Source of the DNA: Streptomyces sp. V4I8
GTDB lineage: Bacteria; Actinomycetota; Actinomycetes; Streptomycetales; Streptomycetaceae
Length of the DNA stretch: 64,000 nucleotides
Direction: 5' to 3'
Assembly (NCBI RefSeq): GCF_041261225.1
Contig: NZ_JBGCCN010000002.1
Location: forward strand, 1 to 64,000
The notes under the pieces were generated by a model, which saw only the letters and a list, made by a program, of their open reading frames with translations, was not told the DNA's origin and searched no databases. Numbering within the stretch: the first letter of the stretch is position 1; the number at the start of each line of letters is the position of its first letter. The position numbers and the translations under genes are program-made. Positions 54,855-63,463 of the stretch are shown piece by piece.

Positions 54855-55199
54855 ATGCGAATTGCAGCTCGAACCATGGGGACGGTGGCAGTCGCGGGCG
54901 CACTGCTGTTTGGCGGCGTGGTGGCGACGGCGCCGAGTGCGGCCGCCGTCGGAAGCGAGCGCTGCACCAAGAACGACGCAGATCACTGGCGCACGATAAC
55001 TGACCTGGGTGTGGCGCCGATTCGTAGCGGCCCGGCCCAGGGGTACAGCGTGCGGTACACGATGGAATTTGCCCAACACTTCAGGGCGGAGTGCAGCACC
55101 GTGAACCGCCACGGGAACACGTGGTTCTACGGCAAGGGCGAGTTCCGGAGTACGAAGGGTTGGATCTACGGGGCCCGCACTGAGAAGGGCCACTTCTGA
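54855..55199 (+). CDS. Small secreted SH3-like protein
   Basis: 114 residues from ATG 54855, preceded by ACGGGGAATC. The signal peptide is clear (MRIAARTMGTVAVAGALLFG, then VVATAPSAAAVG with an AxA cleavage site). The mature 80 residues look like a bacterial SH3 domain (VAPIRSGPAQGYSVRYTMEF, then GNTWFYGKGEFRSTKGWIYG), with two Cys that could pair. Such proteins often bind cell wall or act as small extracellular adaptors. The start lies 25 bases from the ISL3 right end, so its original promoter may have been lost or replaced. Confidence 0.7.
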   Translation: MRIAARTMGTVAVAGALLFGGVVATAPSAAAVGSERCTKNDADHWRTITDLGVAPIRSGPAQGYSVRYTMEFAQHFRAECSTVNRHGNTWFYGKGEFRSTKGWIYGARTEKGHF

Positions 55200-55237
55200 C
55201 CGGCGCATAAATAGAAGCACCCGGCTCCCCGTCAATC

Positions 55238-56826
55238 CCTTCAGCTGTAGATCATGGTGGTTGCGGGAGTTCGAGGGTCTCTAAGCTGGGTAACTGCCGT
55301 GTATGAAGGCGGAGTTGCTGGATGTCCCGGTCGAGGTGTCGGACCGGGAGTGGGCGGAGGAGTGGGCGGGGCGGCTGGACGATCTGCTGGTGGGGGTCGG
55401 GGACCTGTTCGGCCGGGTGGAGACGCAGTGGCATGGGGAGATGTGCGTCCGGGGCCTACTGGGGCCGGTCTCGCGCAAGAACGGCTGGCAGCTGGCGGAG
55501 TGGGCCGGAGAGCGTGTGCCGTGGAACCAGCAGCACTTGCTGGACCGGGCGAAGTGGGACGTGGAGGGGGTGCGGGACTTCACCCGCCGGTACGCCGTCG
55601 CCGAGCTGGCGGACGACGGCGTGGGCGCGGGGCCCGGCGGGGCCGGGGTGCTGGTGGTGGACGAGACCGGGTTCGCCAAGCGCGGGAAGGCTTCGGCCGG
55701 GGTGGCGAGGCAGCACTCCGGGACGCTCGGCGGGGTATTCCCCTGCCAGATCGGGGTGATGTGTGCGTGGGCCACCGGTGCGGGGCAGGCGTTGATCGAC
55801 CGGGAGTTGTACCTGCCACGGGAATGGACGGACGAGCCGGATCGCTGCCGGGCCGCGCACGTGCCCGAGCAGCGCGGCTTCCTGACCAAGCCACGGCTGG
55901 CGGAGGCGATGATCGAGCGGGCGCTGCCCGACCTGCCTCAGGAGCCGGGGAAGGTGTGGGTGGCCGCCGACGAGGTGTACGGGCGCGAGCGTGCGTTCCG
56001 TTCCTTCCTGGAGGAACATCGTCTGCCGTACGTGGTCAACGTGCAGGCGAACTCGCCGGTGCTGCAGCGTCCGGGCTGGCGGCACGCCGCCCGGCTGGTG
56101 GAGCGGGTCGCGCGGGAGGAGGACTGGGTCGAACTGCCCGCCGGGCCCTCCCAGTTGGATACCCGCACGTGGCAGTGGTGGGTGCGGCGACTCCCCGGCG
56201 AGGAGGAGATGGTCGATGGCCAGGCGTGGGCGCGGTGGCTGGTCGCGCGACGCCGCCTGGAGGATCCCGGCAAACGCGACTACTACCTGGGCTGGGGCCC
56301 GGCCGACACCCCGGTCGAGGAGATCGTTTTGGTGCCGGGCGCGCGCTGGCGGGTGGAAGAGGCGATCAAGCTGGCGAAGTCCGCCTGCGGGATGGCTGAC
56401 TACGAGGTCCGCTCTTTCCACGGCTGGTACCGGCACGTCACCCTCGCCCAGCTGGCCGCCGCGTTCCTGGTCGGCTGCGACGCAGCCACCGCCCGCGAGA
56501 ACGGCCCGCTGGCCCGGACCCGCTACGGCCAGCCCGCGCCGACAGCACCCGTCGCCGAGAGAGGGGGACCCGCCTGATCCCAGCAGCCCACCCGCCCCCG
56601 TCCGCTTCACCGCCTTCGAGATCAGGCGCCTGCTCATCTTGCTCACCCCGCTGCCCGACCGCCACCAACGCATCCGGCACGGCCTGGCCTGGTCCGCCTA
56701 CCGCCGCCTCCACCAGGCCATCGCCCGTGCCTGCCACCGACGCCGCCGAGCACACGGTCACACCGTCCCAGCCGGACCCGACACACCAACAGAACTCCCG
56801 CAACCACCATGATCTACAGCTGAAGG
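55238..56826 (+). mobile_element. IS701-type element, tandem copy A
   Basis: The ends are ccttcagctgtagatcatgg (left) and its complement ending ctacagctgaagg (right). GTCAATC lies at both ends (55231-55237 and 56827-56833). The unit is followed directly by copy B. Confidence 0.88.
55303..56577 (+). CDS. IS701-type transposase (copy A)
   Basis: 424 residues from ATG 55303 (MKAELLDVPVEVSDREWAEE). The DDE core is complete: GVLVVDETGFAKRGKASAGV (Asp), KVWVAADEVYGRERAFRSFL (Asp) and WRVEEAIKLAKSACGMADYE (Glu, with YEVRSFHGWYRH). The 0 frame ends PTAPVAERGGPA at TGA 56577. The +1 frame continues about 79 codons with SSPPAPVRFTAFEIRRLL and GLAWSAYRRLHQAIARACHR to 56812, the usual C-terminal Arg-rich domain of this family. 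The frames meet at GAGAGAGGGGGACCC, the same motif as in the element at 4359-5885. Either an old mutation was copied or the ribosome changes frame here. Confidence 0.85.
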   Translation: MKAELLDVPVEVSDREWAEEWAGRLDDLLVGVGDLFGRVETQWHGEMCVRGLLGPVSRKNGWQLAEWAGERVPWNQQHLLDRAKWDVEGVRDFTRRYAVAELADDGVGAGPGGAGVLVVDETGFAKRGKASAGVARQHSGTLGGVFPCQIGVMCAWATGAGQALIDRELYLPREWTDEPDRCRAAHVPEQRGFLTKPRLAEAMIERALPDLPQEPGKVWVAADEVYGRERAFRSFLEEHRLPYVVNVQANSPVLQRPGWRHAARLVERVAREEDWVELPAGPSQLDTRTWQWWVRRLPGEEEMVDGQAWARWLVARRRLEDPGKRDYYLGWGPADTPVEEIVLVPGARWRVEEAIKLAKSACGMADYEVRSFHGWYRHVTLAQLAAAFLVGCDAATARENGPLARTRYGQPAPTAPVAERGGPA

Positions 56827-56833
56827 GTCAATC

Positions 56834-58422
56834 CCTTCAGCTGTAGATCATGGTGGTTGCGGGAGTTCGAGGGTCTCTAAGCTGGGTAACTGCCGTGTAT
56901 GAAGGCGGAGTTGCTGGATGTCCCGGTCGAGGTGTCGGACCGGGAGTGGGCGGAGGAGTGGGCGGGGCGGCTGGACGATCTGCTGGTGGGGGTCGGGGAC
57001 CTGTTCGGCCGGGTGGAGACGCAGTGGCATGGGGAGATGTGCGTCCGGGGCCTACTGGGGCCGGTCTCGCGCAAGAACGGCTGGCAGCTGGCGGAGTGGG
57101 CCGGAGAGCGTGTGCCGTGGAACCAGCAGCACTTGCTGGACCGGGCGAAGTGGGACGTGGAGGGGGTGCGGGACTTCACCCGCCGGTACGCCGTCGCCGA
57201 GCTGGCGGACGACGGCGTGGGCGCGGGGCCCGGCGGGGCCGGGGTGCTGGTGGTGGACGAGACCGGGTTCGCCAAGCGCGGGAAGGCTTCGGCCGGGGTG
57301 GTGAGGCAGCACTCCGGGACGCTCGGCGGGGTATTCCCCTGCCAGATCGGGGTGATGTGTGCGTGGGCCACCGGTGCGGGGCAGGCGTTGATCGACCGGG
57401 AGTTGTACCTGCCACGGGAATGGACGGACGAGCCGGATCGCTGCCGGGCCGCGCACGTGCCCGAGCAGCGCGGCTTCCTGACCAAGCCACGGCTGGCGGA
57501 GGCGATGATCGAGCGGGCGCTGCCCGACCTGCCTCAGGAGCCGGGGAAGGTGTGGGTGGCCGCCGACGAGGTGTACGGGCGCGAGCGTGCGTTCCGTTCC
57601 TTCCTGGAGGAACATCGTCTGCCGTACGTGGTCAACGTGCAGGCGAACTCGCCGGTGCTGCAGCGTCCGGGCTGGCGGCACGCCGCCCGGCTGGTGGAGC
57701 GGGTCGCGCGGGAGGAGGACTGGGTCGAACTGCCCGCCGGGCCCTCCCAGTTGGATACCCGCACGTGGCAGTGGTGGGTGCGGCGACTCCCCGGCGAGGA
57801 GGAGATGGTCGATGGCCAGGCGTGGGCGCGGTGGCTGGTCGCGCGACGCCGCCTGGAGGATCCCGGCAAACGCGACTACTACCTGGGCTGGGGCCCGGCC
57901 GACACCCCGGTCGAGGAGATCGTTTTGGTGCCGGGCGCGCGCTGGCGGGTGGAAGAGGCGATCAAGCTGGCGAAGTCCGCCTGCGGGATGGCTGACTACG
58001 AGGTCCGCTCTTTCCACGGCTGGTACCGGCACGTCACCCTCGCCCAGCTGGCCGCCGCGTTCCTGGTCGGCTGCGACGCAGCCACCGCCCGCGAGAACGG
58101 CCCGCTGGCCCGGACCCGCTACGGCCAGCCCGCGCCGACAGCACCCGTCGCCGAGAGAGGGGGACCCGCCTGATCCCAGCAGCCCACCCGCCCCCGTCCG
58201 CTTCACCGCCTTCGAGATCAGGCGCCTGCTCATCTTGCTCACCCCGCTGCCCGACCGCCACCAACGCATCCGGCACGGCCTGGCCTGGTCCGCCTACCGC
58301 CGCCTCCACCAGGCCATCGCCCGTGCCTGCCACCGACGCCGCCGAGCACACGGTCACACCGTCCCAGCCGGACCCGACACACCAACAGAACTCCCGCAAC
58401 CACCATGATCTACAGCTGAAGG
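56834..58422 (+). mobile_element. IS701-type element, tandem copy B
   Basis: Direct repeat of copy A at an offset of exactly 1596 bp, with the same ends and with GTCAATC before (56827-56833) and after (58423-58429). One base difference was found inside the transposase gene. Confidence 0.88.
56899..58173 (+). CDS. IS701-type transposase (copy B)
   Basis: 424 residues, identical to copy A except for one substitution (GVVRQHSG in place of GVARQHSG, from c to t at about 57301). It has the same DDE core (VVDETGFAKRG, VWVAADEVYG, WRVEEAIKLAKSA) and the same +1 frame change before the C-terminal domain, which extends to 58408. Near-identity shows very recent duplication. Confidence 0.85.
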   Translation: MKAELLDVPVEVSDREWAEEWAGRLDDLLVGVGDLFGRVETQWHGEMCVRGLLGPVSRKNGWQLAEWAGERVPWNQQHLLDRAKWDVEGVRDFTRRYAVAELADDGVGAGPGGAGVLVVDETGFAKRGKASAGVVRQHSGTLGGVFPCQIGVMCAWATGAGQALIDRELYLPREWTDEPDRCRAAHVPEQRGFLTKPRLAEAMIERALPDLPQEPGKVWVAADEVYGRERAFRSFLEEHRLPYVVNVQANSPVLQRPGWRHAARLVERVAREEDWVELPAGPSQLDTRTWQWWVRRLPGEEEMVDGQAWARWLVARRRLEDPGKRDYYLGWGPADTPVEEIVLVPGARWRVEEAIKLAKSACGMADYEVRSFHGWYRHVTLAQLAAAFLVGCDAATARENGPLARTRYGQPAPTAPVAERGGPA

Positions 58423-58429
58423 GTCAATC

Positions 58430-59913
58430 ACGGCAGCTGTAGTTCTTGATCGGTTGGTCATTGTTGCTGGTCAGGTGGTTGCTGCGGCGGTGATGTTGTT
58501 CCAGCGGCGGTGGGCTTCGGTGGCTTGCTGTTGATGGTGGCGGCGCCATGCGGACCAGTGCAGGAGGTGCTCCAGGTCGCGGCGGGGAGGGCGCAGGGCG
58601 GTGGCGCGTAGGAGTCGCAGCAGCTCGCGGGTGCTTGAGGGGGCGAGTGGGCCGCTGGGTGTCTGGGCGGCGGCGCGGGCTTGGGTGACGGCCAGGATGG
58701 CTGCGGCGAGCATGCTGATCAGGCTCCAGCGCATCCAGGAGTTCCAGCAGGTGGTCTGGCCCTCGTCCAGGCCGCAGTCGGATTTTCCGGCCTGGAAGTC
58801 CTCTTCGATTTTCCATCTGCAGCACACCACATCGACCAGGGTGGCCATGGTGACCGCGGTTGCGGAGTGGCAGCGGTAGAAGGAGAGTTCGCGGGTGTAG
58901 CGGTGGCGGCGCACCAGCAGGTAGGAGTGGCCCGGCCCGGCGCTTTCGGGGGTGTCGTCGGCGAGGACGCCGATCATGGCCCAGTCGTAGTGACGGTCGC
59001 CCTTGGTCCCGTGGCCGGTACGCATGCGCATCCAGGTGCGGCGGGGTAAGCGGGCGGCGAGTTCGGTGGCGGTGAAGCGGCCGGCTGGGGTGGTGACGCG
59101 GTGGTCGGCGCGGACCGCGAGGGCGTAGTCGAGGCCGAGTGCCCGTGCATGCCGTCGCAGCTCGCGACCGCCGTACACCTCGTCGCCGGCCAGCCAGCGG
59201 GCCGGTATCCCCAGGGCACGTACACGCTGCAGCATGGCGGCCGCGAGCTGTGGCTTGGTGGCGAACAGGGTCTCGTCGGGGACGTGGGTGAGCAGGCGGC
59301 GTTCCTCGTCGGCGGCCCACCCGGCGCCCAGGTAGAGGGCGCGGTCGATCAGCGTGTGCCCGCTTACCGAGGCGTAGGTGAGGTGGACGGAGACCTGGCA
59401 CAGACCGATACCGCCGAGCGCCCCGGCGTACTGGTGGGCCGCTCCCACGTAGTCGGTCGAGGACTTCTCATCACCGGTCTCGTCCACGATCAACACCGCC
59501 TGGTCGTCCGCGAGTTCACCGGCCGCCCAGGTCATGAGCCGGTCGCGGGCCAGATCGTGGTCCCACACACCACGGGAGAGGAAGTGCTGCAGCCGGTGCG
59601 GGCCCGAGTGCCCCAGCGCCTCGCCGAGCGTCCAGCAGTTGCGCGTATCGAGCTCCATCAGCATGCCCTCGGTCATCTCCCGCGCCAGCAGGCGCGGTTC
59701 CCGGCGCGGGAAGCAGTCAGCGACCTCGGCCATCACCGCCCCGAACGCGGCCGTCCACTCCTGCCCGGCTATCGTGGCCTCCACGGCCACCTGTTCCTTG
59801 ATCGTCGTCACAAACGCTCATGATCACGGTGGCCGTCCCCCTACCCTCGGCCGCCCCCGCACCCCCGTTGACCAGCACGAACACGCCAACGATCAAGAAC
59901 TACAGCTGCCGTG
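58430..59913 (-). mobile_element. IS701-type element C
   Basis: Inverted ends acggcagctgtagttcttga (left) and tcaagaactacagctgccgt (right), perfect over 20 bp. The left flank is the third GTCAATC; the right flank is GTCTCCC, so no clear target duplication. Confidence 0.85.
58471..59811 (-). CDS. IS701-type transposase (element C), intact
   Basis: 446 residues from the start at 59811 (MTTIKEQVAVEATIAGQEWT). Catalytic blocks: AVLIVDETGDEKSSTDYVGA (Asp), RWLAGDEVYGGRELRRHARA (Asp) and CRWKIEEDFQAGKSDCGLDE (Glu). The C-terminal domain is in frame (STRELLRLLRATALRPPRRD, HWSAWRRHHQQQATEAHRRW), which shows what copies A and B and the element at 4.4 kb reach only by a frame change. A relative of this protein begins at the right edge of the window. 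Confidence 0.9.
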   Translation of the reverse strand: MTTIKEQVAVEATIAGQEWTAAFGAVMAEVADCFPRREPRLLAREMTEGMLMELDTRNCWTLGEALGHSGPHRLQHFLSRGVWDHDLARDRLMTWAAGELADDQAVLIVDETGDEKSSTDYVGAAHQYAGALGGIGLCQVSVHLTYASVSGHTLIDRALYLGAGWAADEERRLLTHVPDETLFATKPQLAAAMLQRVRALGIPARWLAGDEVYGGRELRRHARALGLDYALAVRADHRVTTPAGRFTATELAARLPRRTWMRMRTGHGTKGDRHYDWAMIGVLADDTPESAGPGHSYLLVRRHRYTRELSFYRCHSATAVTMATLVDVVCCRWKIEEDFQAGKSDCGLDEGQTTCWNSWMRWSLISMLAAAILAVTQARAAAQTPSGPLAPSSTRELLRLLRATALRPPRRDLEHLLHWSAWRRHHQQQATEAHRRWNNITAAATT

Positions 59914-59954
59914 TCTCCCTGTGGGCCATGTGGGTAAAACTGCCACTCCTTCCG

Positions 59955-59988
59955 CATTGGCCTGGTCGGCCAGCCCACCAGGCCAATG
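59955..59988. terminator. Stem-loop, probable terminator
   Basis: cattggcctgg and ccaggccaatg form a perfect 11-bp stem with a 12-base loop. It lies between element C and the remains of the Gln-rich gene. The rest of 59914-60182 shows no gene. Confidence 0.55.
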
Positions 59989-60182
59989 CACACCCCGACG
60001 CGCCCCCGCTGCGACGCGGCTGTGGCCGCCGGAGCCGACCGACAACTCCGACGGCCTCCCACCGTGCCTGCCACCACCGAGAAAACAGTGACGGGGAGAG
60101 CGGGCCGTGCCCTCCCCCGCCCCCCGTGCCGCACGGCAGTCACCGGCAACAAACCGCCACACGCAGAAGCAAGACGACCAGC

Positions 60183-60563
60183 TCAGAAACCGGCATCCCC
60201 GAAACCAGCCCCGGCGTCATACCCGCCGAAACCAGCCCCAGCGTCATACCCGCCCACGCCGGCACCAGCGTCATACGCCGGAGCCCCATCACCCACGGAC
60301 GGCTCCGGCCACTGAGCCGGGACAGCCTCCTGCCCGGCACCATCACCCGACCCCAGCCCAGAAAGATCCTGCAAGCCCTGCCCAGACAGATCCTGCCCGG
60401 GCTGGGACTGCGCGACCGACAGACTCGACGGCAGCTGGGACTGCTGAGCCACCCCAGTCGACTGTGACCCGGCATCCGGCCGAGCCGCCAACAATCCATC
60501 CGACGCCTGCTGCCCCTCCCGCACCCGCGCCTGCTCCTGCTCCTGCTGGGCCTGCTTGTCAAT
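60183..60563 (-). pseudogene. Gln-rich protein, C-terminal part
   Basis: The minus-strand frame enters from the IS3 element as DKQAQQEQEQARVREGQQAS, then GVAQQSQLPSSLSVAQSQ, and ends with three near-perfect repeats (GYDAGAGFG, GGYDAGAGFG, FGDAGF) at 60183. The composition (Gln, Ala, Ser, Gly) is low-complexity and probably extended. The upstream part of the same frame lies beyond the IS3 element at 61868-62140. Proteins with Gln-rich coiled stretches and Gly/Tyr repeats occur among actinomycete surface or conjugation-associated proteins; I do not recognise this one. Confidence 0.55.
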
Positions 60564-60585
60564 CCCCTCGTTGTGTGGAGAGTTT

Positions 60586-61518
60586 CTAGGCGGCCAGCTC
60601 CAGGGCGGAGCCGGTCCGATGCATATGTTCGTAGTCGATCGGGCTGTGGTACTCGCATACGCTGTGTAGTCGGCGGGTGTTGTAGAAGCCGGTGATCCAC
60701 GTGGCGATCTTCAGCCGGGCCTCGGTACGGGTGTCGAAGGTGTGCCGGTAGATGTATTCGACCTTGAGGACGCTGTTGAATGCCTCGCTGACGGCGTTGT
60801 CGAAACATGAGCCGACGCGTCCCATGGACTGGGTCACGCCGAGACGGCGGCAGACCCGCTTGAACCGGCGGGAGACGTACTCGCTGCCCCTGTCGCTGTG
60901 AAAGATCACGCCTTTCACGTCGCCTCCGCGGGTGGCTGCGGCCATGTGCAGTGAGGCCACGACGAGTTCGGCATCGTGGCGAGCGCCCATCGCGTAACCG
61001 AGCAGGCGGCGTGAGAACAGGTCGATCACCGTGGCCAGGTAGAGCTTGCCCTCACCCGTGACGATCTCGGTCATGTCGCCGCACCAGACTTGGTCCGGGG
61101 CATCCGCGCTGAAGTCGCGGCGCACGAAGTCCGGCGCCGCGGCCCGCCTACCGGGGCGGGTGAGCCCGCGACGCCGGCGTACCTTCCGTCCGGCCAGGCC
61201 CAGCTCGGCCATGGTCTTCGCGACGGTGTTCACCGAGACGCGCCATCCCTGCCTGACGAGCGTGATCCACACCTTCGGGGAGCCGTAGGTGCCGCCCGAG
61301 GCGTCGAAGACGCGCCGGACGGCCTCGGCCAGCTGTCCGCGCCGCACTTCGCGGGCGGTGACAGGCCTGTCCTTCCACTTGTAGAACCACGACTCGCTCA
61401 CGCCCAGCACCCGGCAGGACGTGGTGTGCGGAATGTTCTTCTCGGCCTTGCAGTCGCTGATCACCCCGGCCAGCCGGGCCGGGTCCGCGGCAGCTACTTC
61501 ACCCACAAGGCCATGCAC
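60586..61518 (-). CDS. IS3-family transposase orfB (DDE integrase)
   Basis: 310 residues from ATG 61518 (MHGLVGEVAAADPARLAGVI); a later GTG is possible. HTH_21-like part GVSESWFYKWKDRPVTAREV and GGTYGSPKVWITLVRQGWRV; integrase core VWCGDMTEIVTGEGKLYLAT (Asp), GVIFHSDRGSEYVSRRFKRV (Asp) and CFDNAVSEAFNSVLKVEYIY (Glu). It ends GSALELAA. Intact. Confidence 0.9.
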   Translation of the reverse strand: MHGLVGEVAAADPARLAGVISDCKAEKNIPHTTSCRVLGVSESWFYKWKDRPVTAREVRRGQLAEAVRRVFDASGGTYGSPKVWITLVRQGWRVSVNTVAKTMAELGLAGRKVRRRRGLTRPGRRAAAPDFVRRDFSADAPDQVWCGDMTEIVTGEGKLYLATVIDLFSRRLLGYAMGARHDAELVVASLHMAAATRGGDVKGVIFHSDRGSEYVSRRFKRVCRRLGVTQSMGRVGSCFDNAVSEAFNSVLKVEYIYRHTFDTRTEARLKIATWITGFYNTRRLHSVCEYHSPIDYEHMHRTGSALELAA

Positions 61519-61822
61519 TGTTTGAAGACGTCACGTTCCTCTCCAGCTCGCGGATGCGCTTGTTCTTCTCGTTCATCTCCCGGCGCAGCCGCTCCAGCTC
61601 AGCGCGTTCACCCTCCCGCAGCCGGCCGCCCGAGGCGGCGGGCGCGGGCCGGTCGGAGGAGGCCGAGCCGTTCCTCCTCCAGCGTGAGACCCAGCTGTGC
61701 AGCGTCCCCGGATGCACTCCGAGATCCTCGGCGACCTCCGGGATCGGCTTGCCCGTCTCGATCACGATGCGTACAGCACCTTCACGGAACTCGGCGTCGT
61801 ACTTCTGTTGCTTGGACCCCAT
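61499..61822 (-). pseudogene. IS3-family transposase orfA, frameshifted near its end
   Basis: ATG 61822 (MGSKQQKYDAEFREGAVRIV). Helix-turn-helix DLGVHPGTLHSWVSRWRRNG and coiled coil ERAELERLRREMNEKNKRIR are normal. The last residues read ERNVTSSNSAWPCG, while the neighbouring frame gives the family ending ERDVFKQCMALWVK. One base in gagaggaacg near 61543 therefore shifts the frame. The protein may still bind DNA, but the normal orfA/orfB overlap is altered. Confidence 0.75.
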
Positions 61823-61867
61823 GAACCTCAACTTCCCCTGGTATCACGGACTCCACGCTATGAGGGG

Positions 61868-62140
61868 AACCTCAGCTCCTGCGACTGCTGCTGTGCTTGA
61901 GCCTGCGACTGCTGCTGTGCTTGAGCCTGCTGCTGCCGGACAGCATCGGACCACGCCTGCAACTGCTGAGCCTGCCCCTGTGACTGCGGCTGAGCCTGCT
62001 GCGCCTGGGACTGCTGGGACTGGCCCTGCACGTGGGCCTGCGGCTGCTGAGCCGACGACGAGGCCGACGCAGCCTGCTGCGACGAGGCCTGCGCCTGCTG
62101 CGCCGACGACTGCGACTGCGACTGCTGAGCCTGCGGGGCC
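61868..62140 (-). pseudogene. Gln-rich protein, internal part
   Basis: The minus-strand frame is almost entirely Gln, Ala and Ser (QAQQSQSQSSAQQAQASSQQ, then QGQSQQSQAQQAQPQSQGQA and AWSDAVRQQQAQAQQQSQ). It runs from the second IS3 element (62141) to the first (61867) and continues beyond it at 60563. The start of the gene has been lost to the second IS3 element. The repetitive look of the DNA comes from the codons cag, gcg and tcg; it is not a CRISPR array. Confidence 0.6.
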
Positions 62141-62173
62141 TTCCCCCCGAGGGGTGGACACCTGTTCGTTTCG

Positions 62174-63064
62174 TTATGCGGCGAGTGTCAGGGTAGCTGA
62201 CAGCTGTTCGTAGGCGACGGGGCTGAGCTGTCCGTTCGCCGAGTGGCGGCGCCAGGTGTTGTACCGCGTCAGCCAGCGGAACACGGTGCGCCGGCAGGCC
62301 TCGGCCCCGTCGAAGCGCCGGGCGCCCTGGAGGATCTCCCGTTTGAGGGACGCGTGGAAGGACTCGCAGGCGGCGTTGTCCGCGCTCGTTCCGACCGCGC
62401 CCATGGACTGGGTCACGCCCAGCTCAGCGCAGAGATCAGCGAATTGGCGCGACCCGTATTGCGCCCCGTGATCGCTGTGGAAGACCGCGCCTTCGAGGCT
62501 GCCGCGGGTGGCGGCGGCCATCCTGAGTGCGTCGGCGACGAGCTCGGTGCGCATGTGGTCGGCGATCGACCAGCCCGCCACGCGGCGGGAGAAACAGTCG
62601 ATGACGGTCGCCAGATACAGATGCTCGCCATCGCCGCCAGGCAGATACGTGATGTCGCCCATGTACTTCTGGTTTGGCGCGGGCGCCGAGAAGTTGCGTC
62701 GGAACAGGTCCGCAACGGGCGTGACCGACGGCTCGGGGACAGTCGTACGTACCTTCTTGCGCAGGCGGAAGCCGGCGATACGGAACTTGCGCATCACGCG
62801 GGCGACCCTCTTCTCATTGATCTCCATGCCGTGTGTATCCCGCAGCTCGGCGGTGATGCGCGGGGCGCCGTAAGTGCCGCCGGAGTCGGTGTGGATGGTG
62901 CGGATCTTGCCGGCCAGCACCTCATCGGCCTGCTCGCGCTCGGCCCGGGCAGCGCGGGCCTCGCGCCCCTTGTAGTAGGTGGAGCGGGCCACTTCGAGCA
63001 CCTGGCACAGTCGCGTGACCTTGAAGGTCTTGCGGTGGTCCTCGATGAACTGGCAGCGACTCAC
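62174..63064 (-). CDS. IS3-family transposase orfB (DDE integrase)
   Basis: 296 residues from GTG 63064, overlapping the orfA stop (GTGA). It begins VSRCQFIEDHRKTFKVTRLC, then VLEVARSTYYKGREARAARA and GGTYGAPRITAELRDTHGME. Integrase core: KYMGDITYLPGGDGEHLYLA (Asp), GAVFHSDHGAQYGSRQFADL (Asp) and SADNAACESFHASLKREILQ (Glu). It ends LSATLTLAA. Intact. Confidence 0.92.
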   Translation of the reverse strand: MSRCQFIEDHRKTFKVTRLCQVLEVARSTYYKGREARAARAEREQADEVLAGKIRTIHTDSGGTYGAPRITAELRDTHGMEINEKRVARVMRKFRIAGFRLRKKVRTTVPEPSVTPVADLFRRNFSAPAPNQKYMGDITYLPGGDGEHLYLATVIDCFSRRVAGWSIADHMRTELVADALRMAAATRGSLEGAVFHSDHGAQYGSRQFADLCAELGVTQSMGAVGTSADNAACESFHASLKREILQGARRFDGAEACRRTVFRWLTRYNTWRRHSANGQLSPVAYEQLSATLTLAA

Positions 63065-63399
63065 CAGCTCATCTCCGCGGCGAAAAACTTCGTCGCCTTA
63101 CGCAAGATGTCCCGCTCCGTGGCCAGGGTCGCGTTGTCCTTCCGCAAGGCGGCGTTCTCCTTGCGCAGGGCCGCTAACTCGGCCTCCAGTTCTTCCTTCG
63201 TGGCCTTGCTCACCGGGGTGTCCTTCGTGTTCTTCGTGGGGCTGTCGGCGCGGGCGCGGTCGGCGCGGATCCAGTTCCGCAGCGTCTCCGGGTTGATCCC
63301 CAGATCGCGGGCGGCCTGCACGATCGTAAGGTCGGGGTCCGAGTGGTACAGCGCGACCGCGTCGGCCTTGAACTCGGGCGAATAGACCTTCATCACCAT
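63061..63399 (-). CDS. IS3-family transposase orfA
   Basis: 112 residues from ATG 63399 with GGAGG 7 bases upstream (MVMKVYSPEFKADAVALYHS). Helix-turn-helix DLGINPETLRNWIRADRARA and a long coiled coil ELEAELAALRKENAALRKDN. It ends FFAAEMSW. The same frame is open upstream into the interrupted IS701-type gene, so an automatic caller could fuse the two; the ribosome-binding site shows the real start. Confidence 0.9.
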   Translation of the reverse strand: MVMKVYSPEFKADAVALYHSDPDLTIVQAARDLGINPETLRNWIRADRARADSPTKNTKDTPVSKATKEELEAELAALRKENAALRKDNATLATERDILRKATKFFAAEMSW

Positions 63400-63463
63400 A
63401 AGTGATCCTCCTGCCAGCCCCTCACCGGGGCTGATCGAAGGTGTCCACCACTCAGGGGGAGGG

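Larger units (their letters stand above)
60564..61867 (-). mobile_element. IS3-family element inserted in the Gln-rich gene
   Basis: Imperfect inverted ends: cccctcgttgtgtggag (left) and ctccacgctatgagggg (right). The Gln-rich reading frame is found on both sides. A target duplication is not clear. Confidence 0.8.
62141..63463 (-). mobile_element. IS3-family element between the Gln-rich gene and an IS701-type gene
   Basis: Imperfect inverted ends: ccccccgaggggtggacacct (left; key part ggggtggacacct) and aggtgtccaccactcagggg (right). The right side interrupts an IS701-type gene and the left side cuts the Gln-rich gene, so DNA next to the element has been deleted. Confidence 0.82.

Noticed and set aside
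61868..62140. Repetitive DNA that could suggest a CRISPR array or minisatellite
   Set aside because: The periodicity is at codon level (cag, gcg, tcg) and one frame gives a Gln/Ala/Ser protein that continues beyond the IS3 element; there are no repeat-spacer units.
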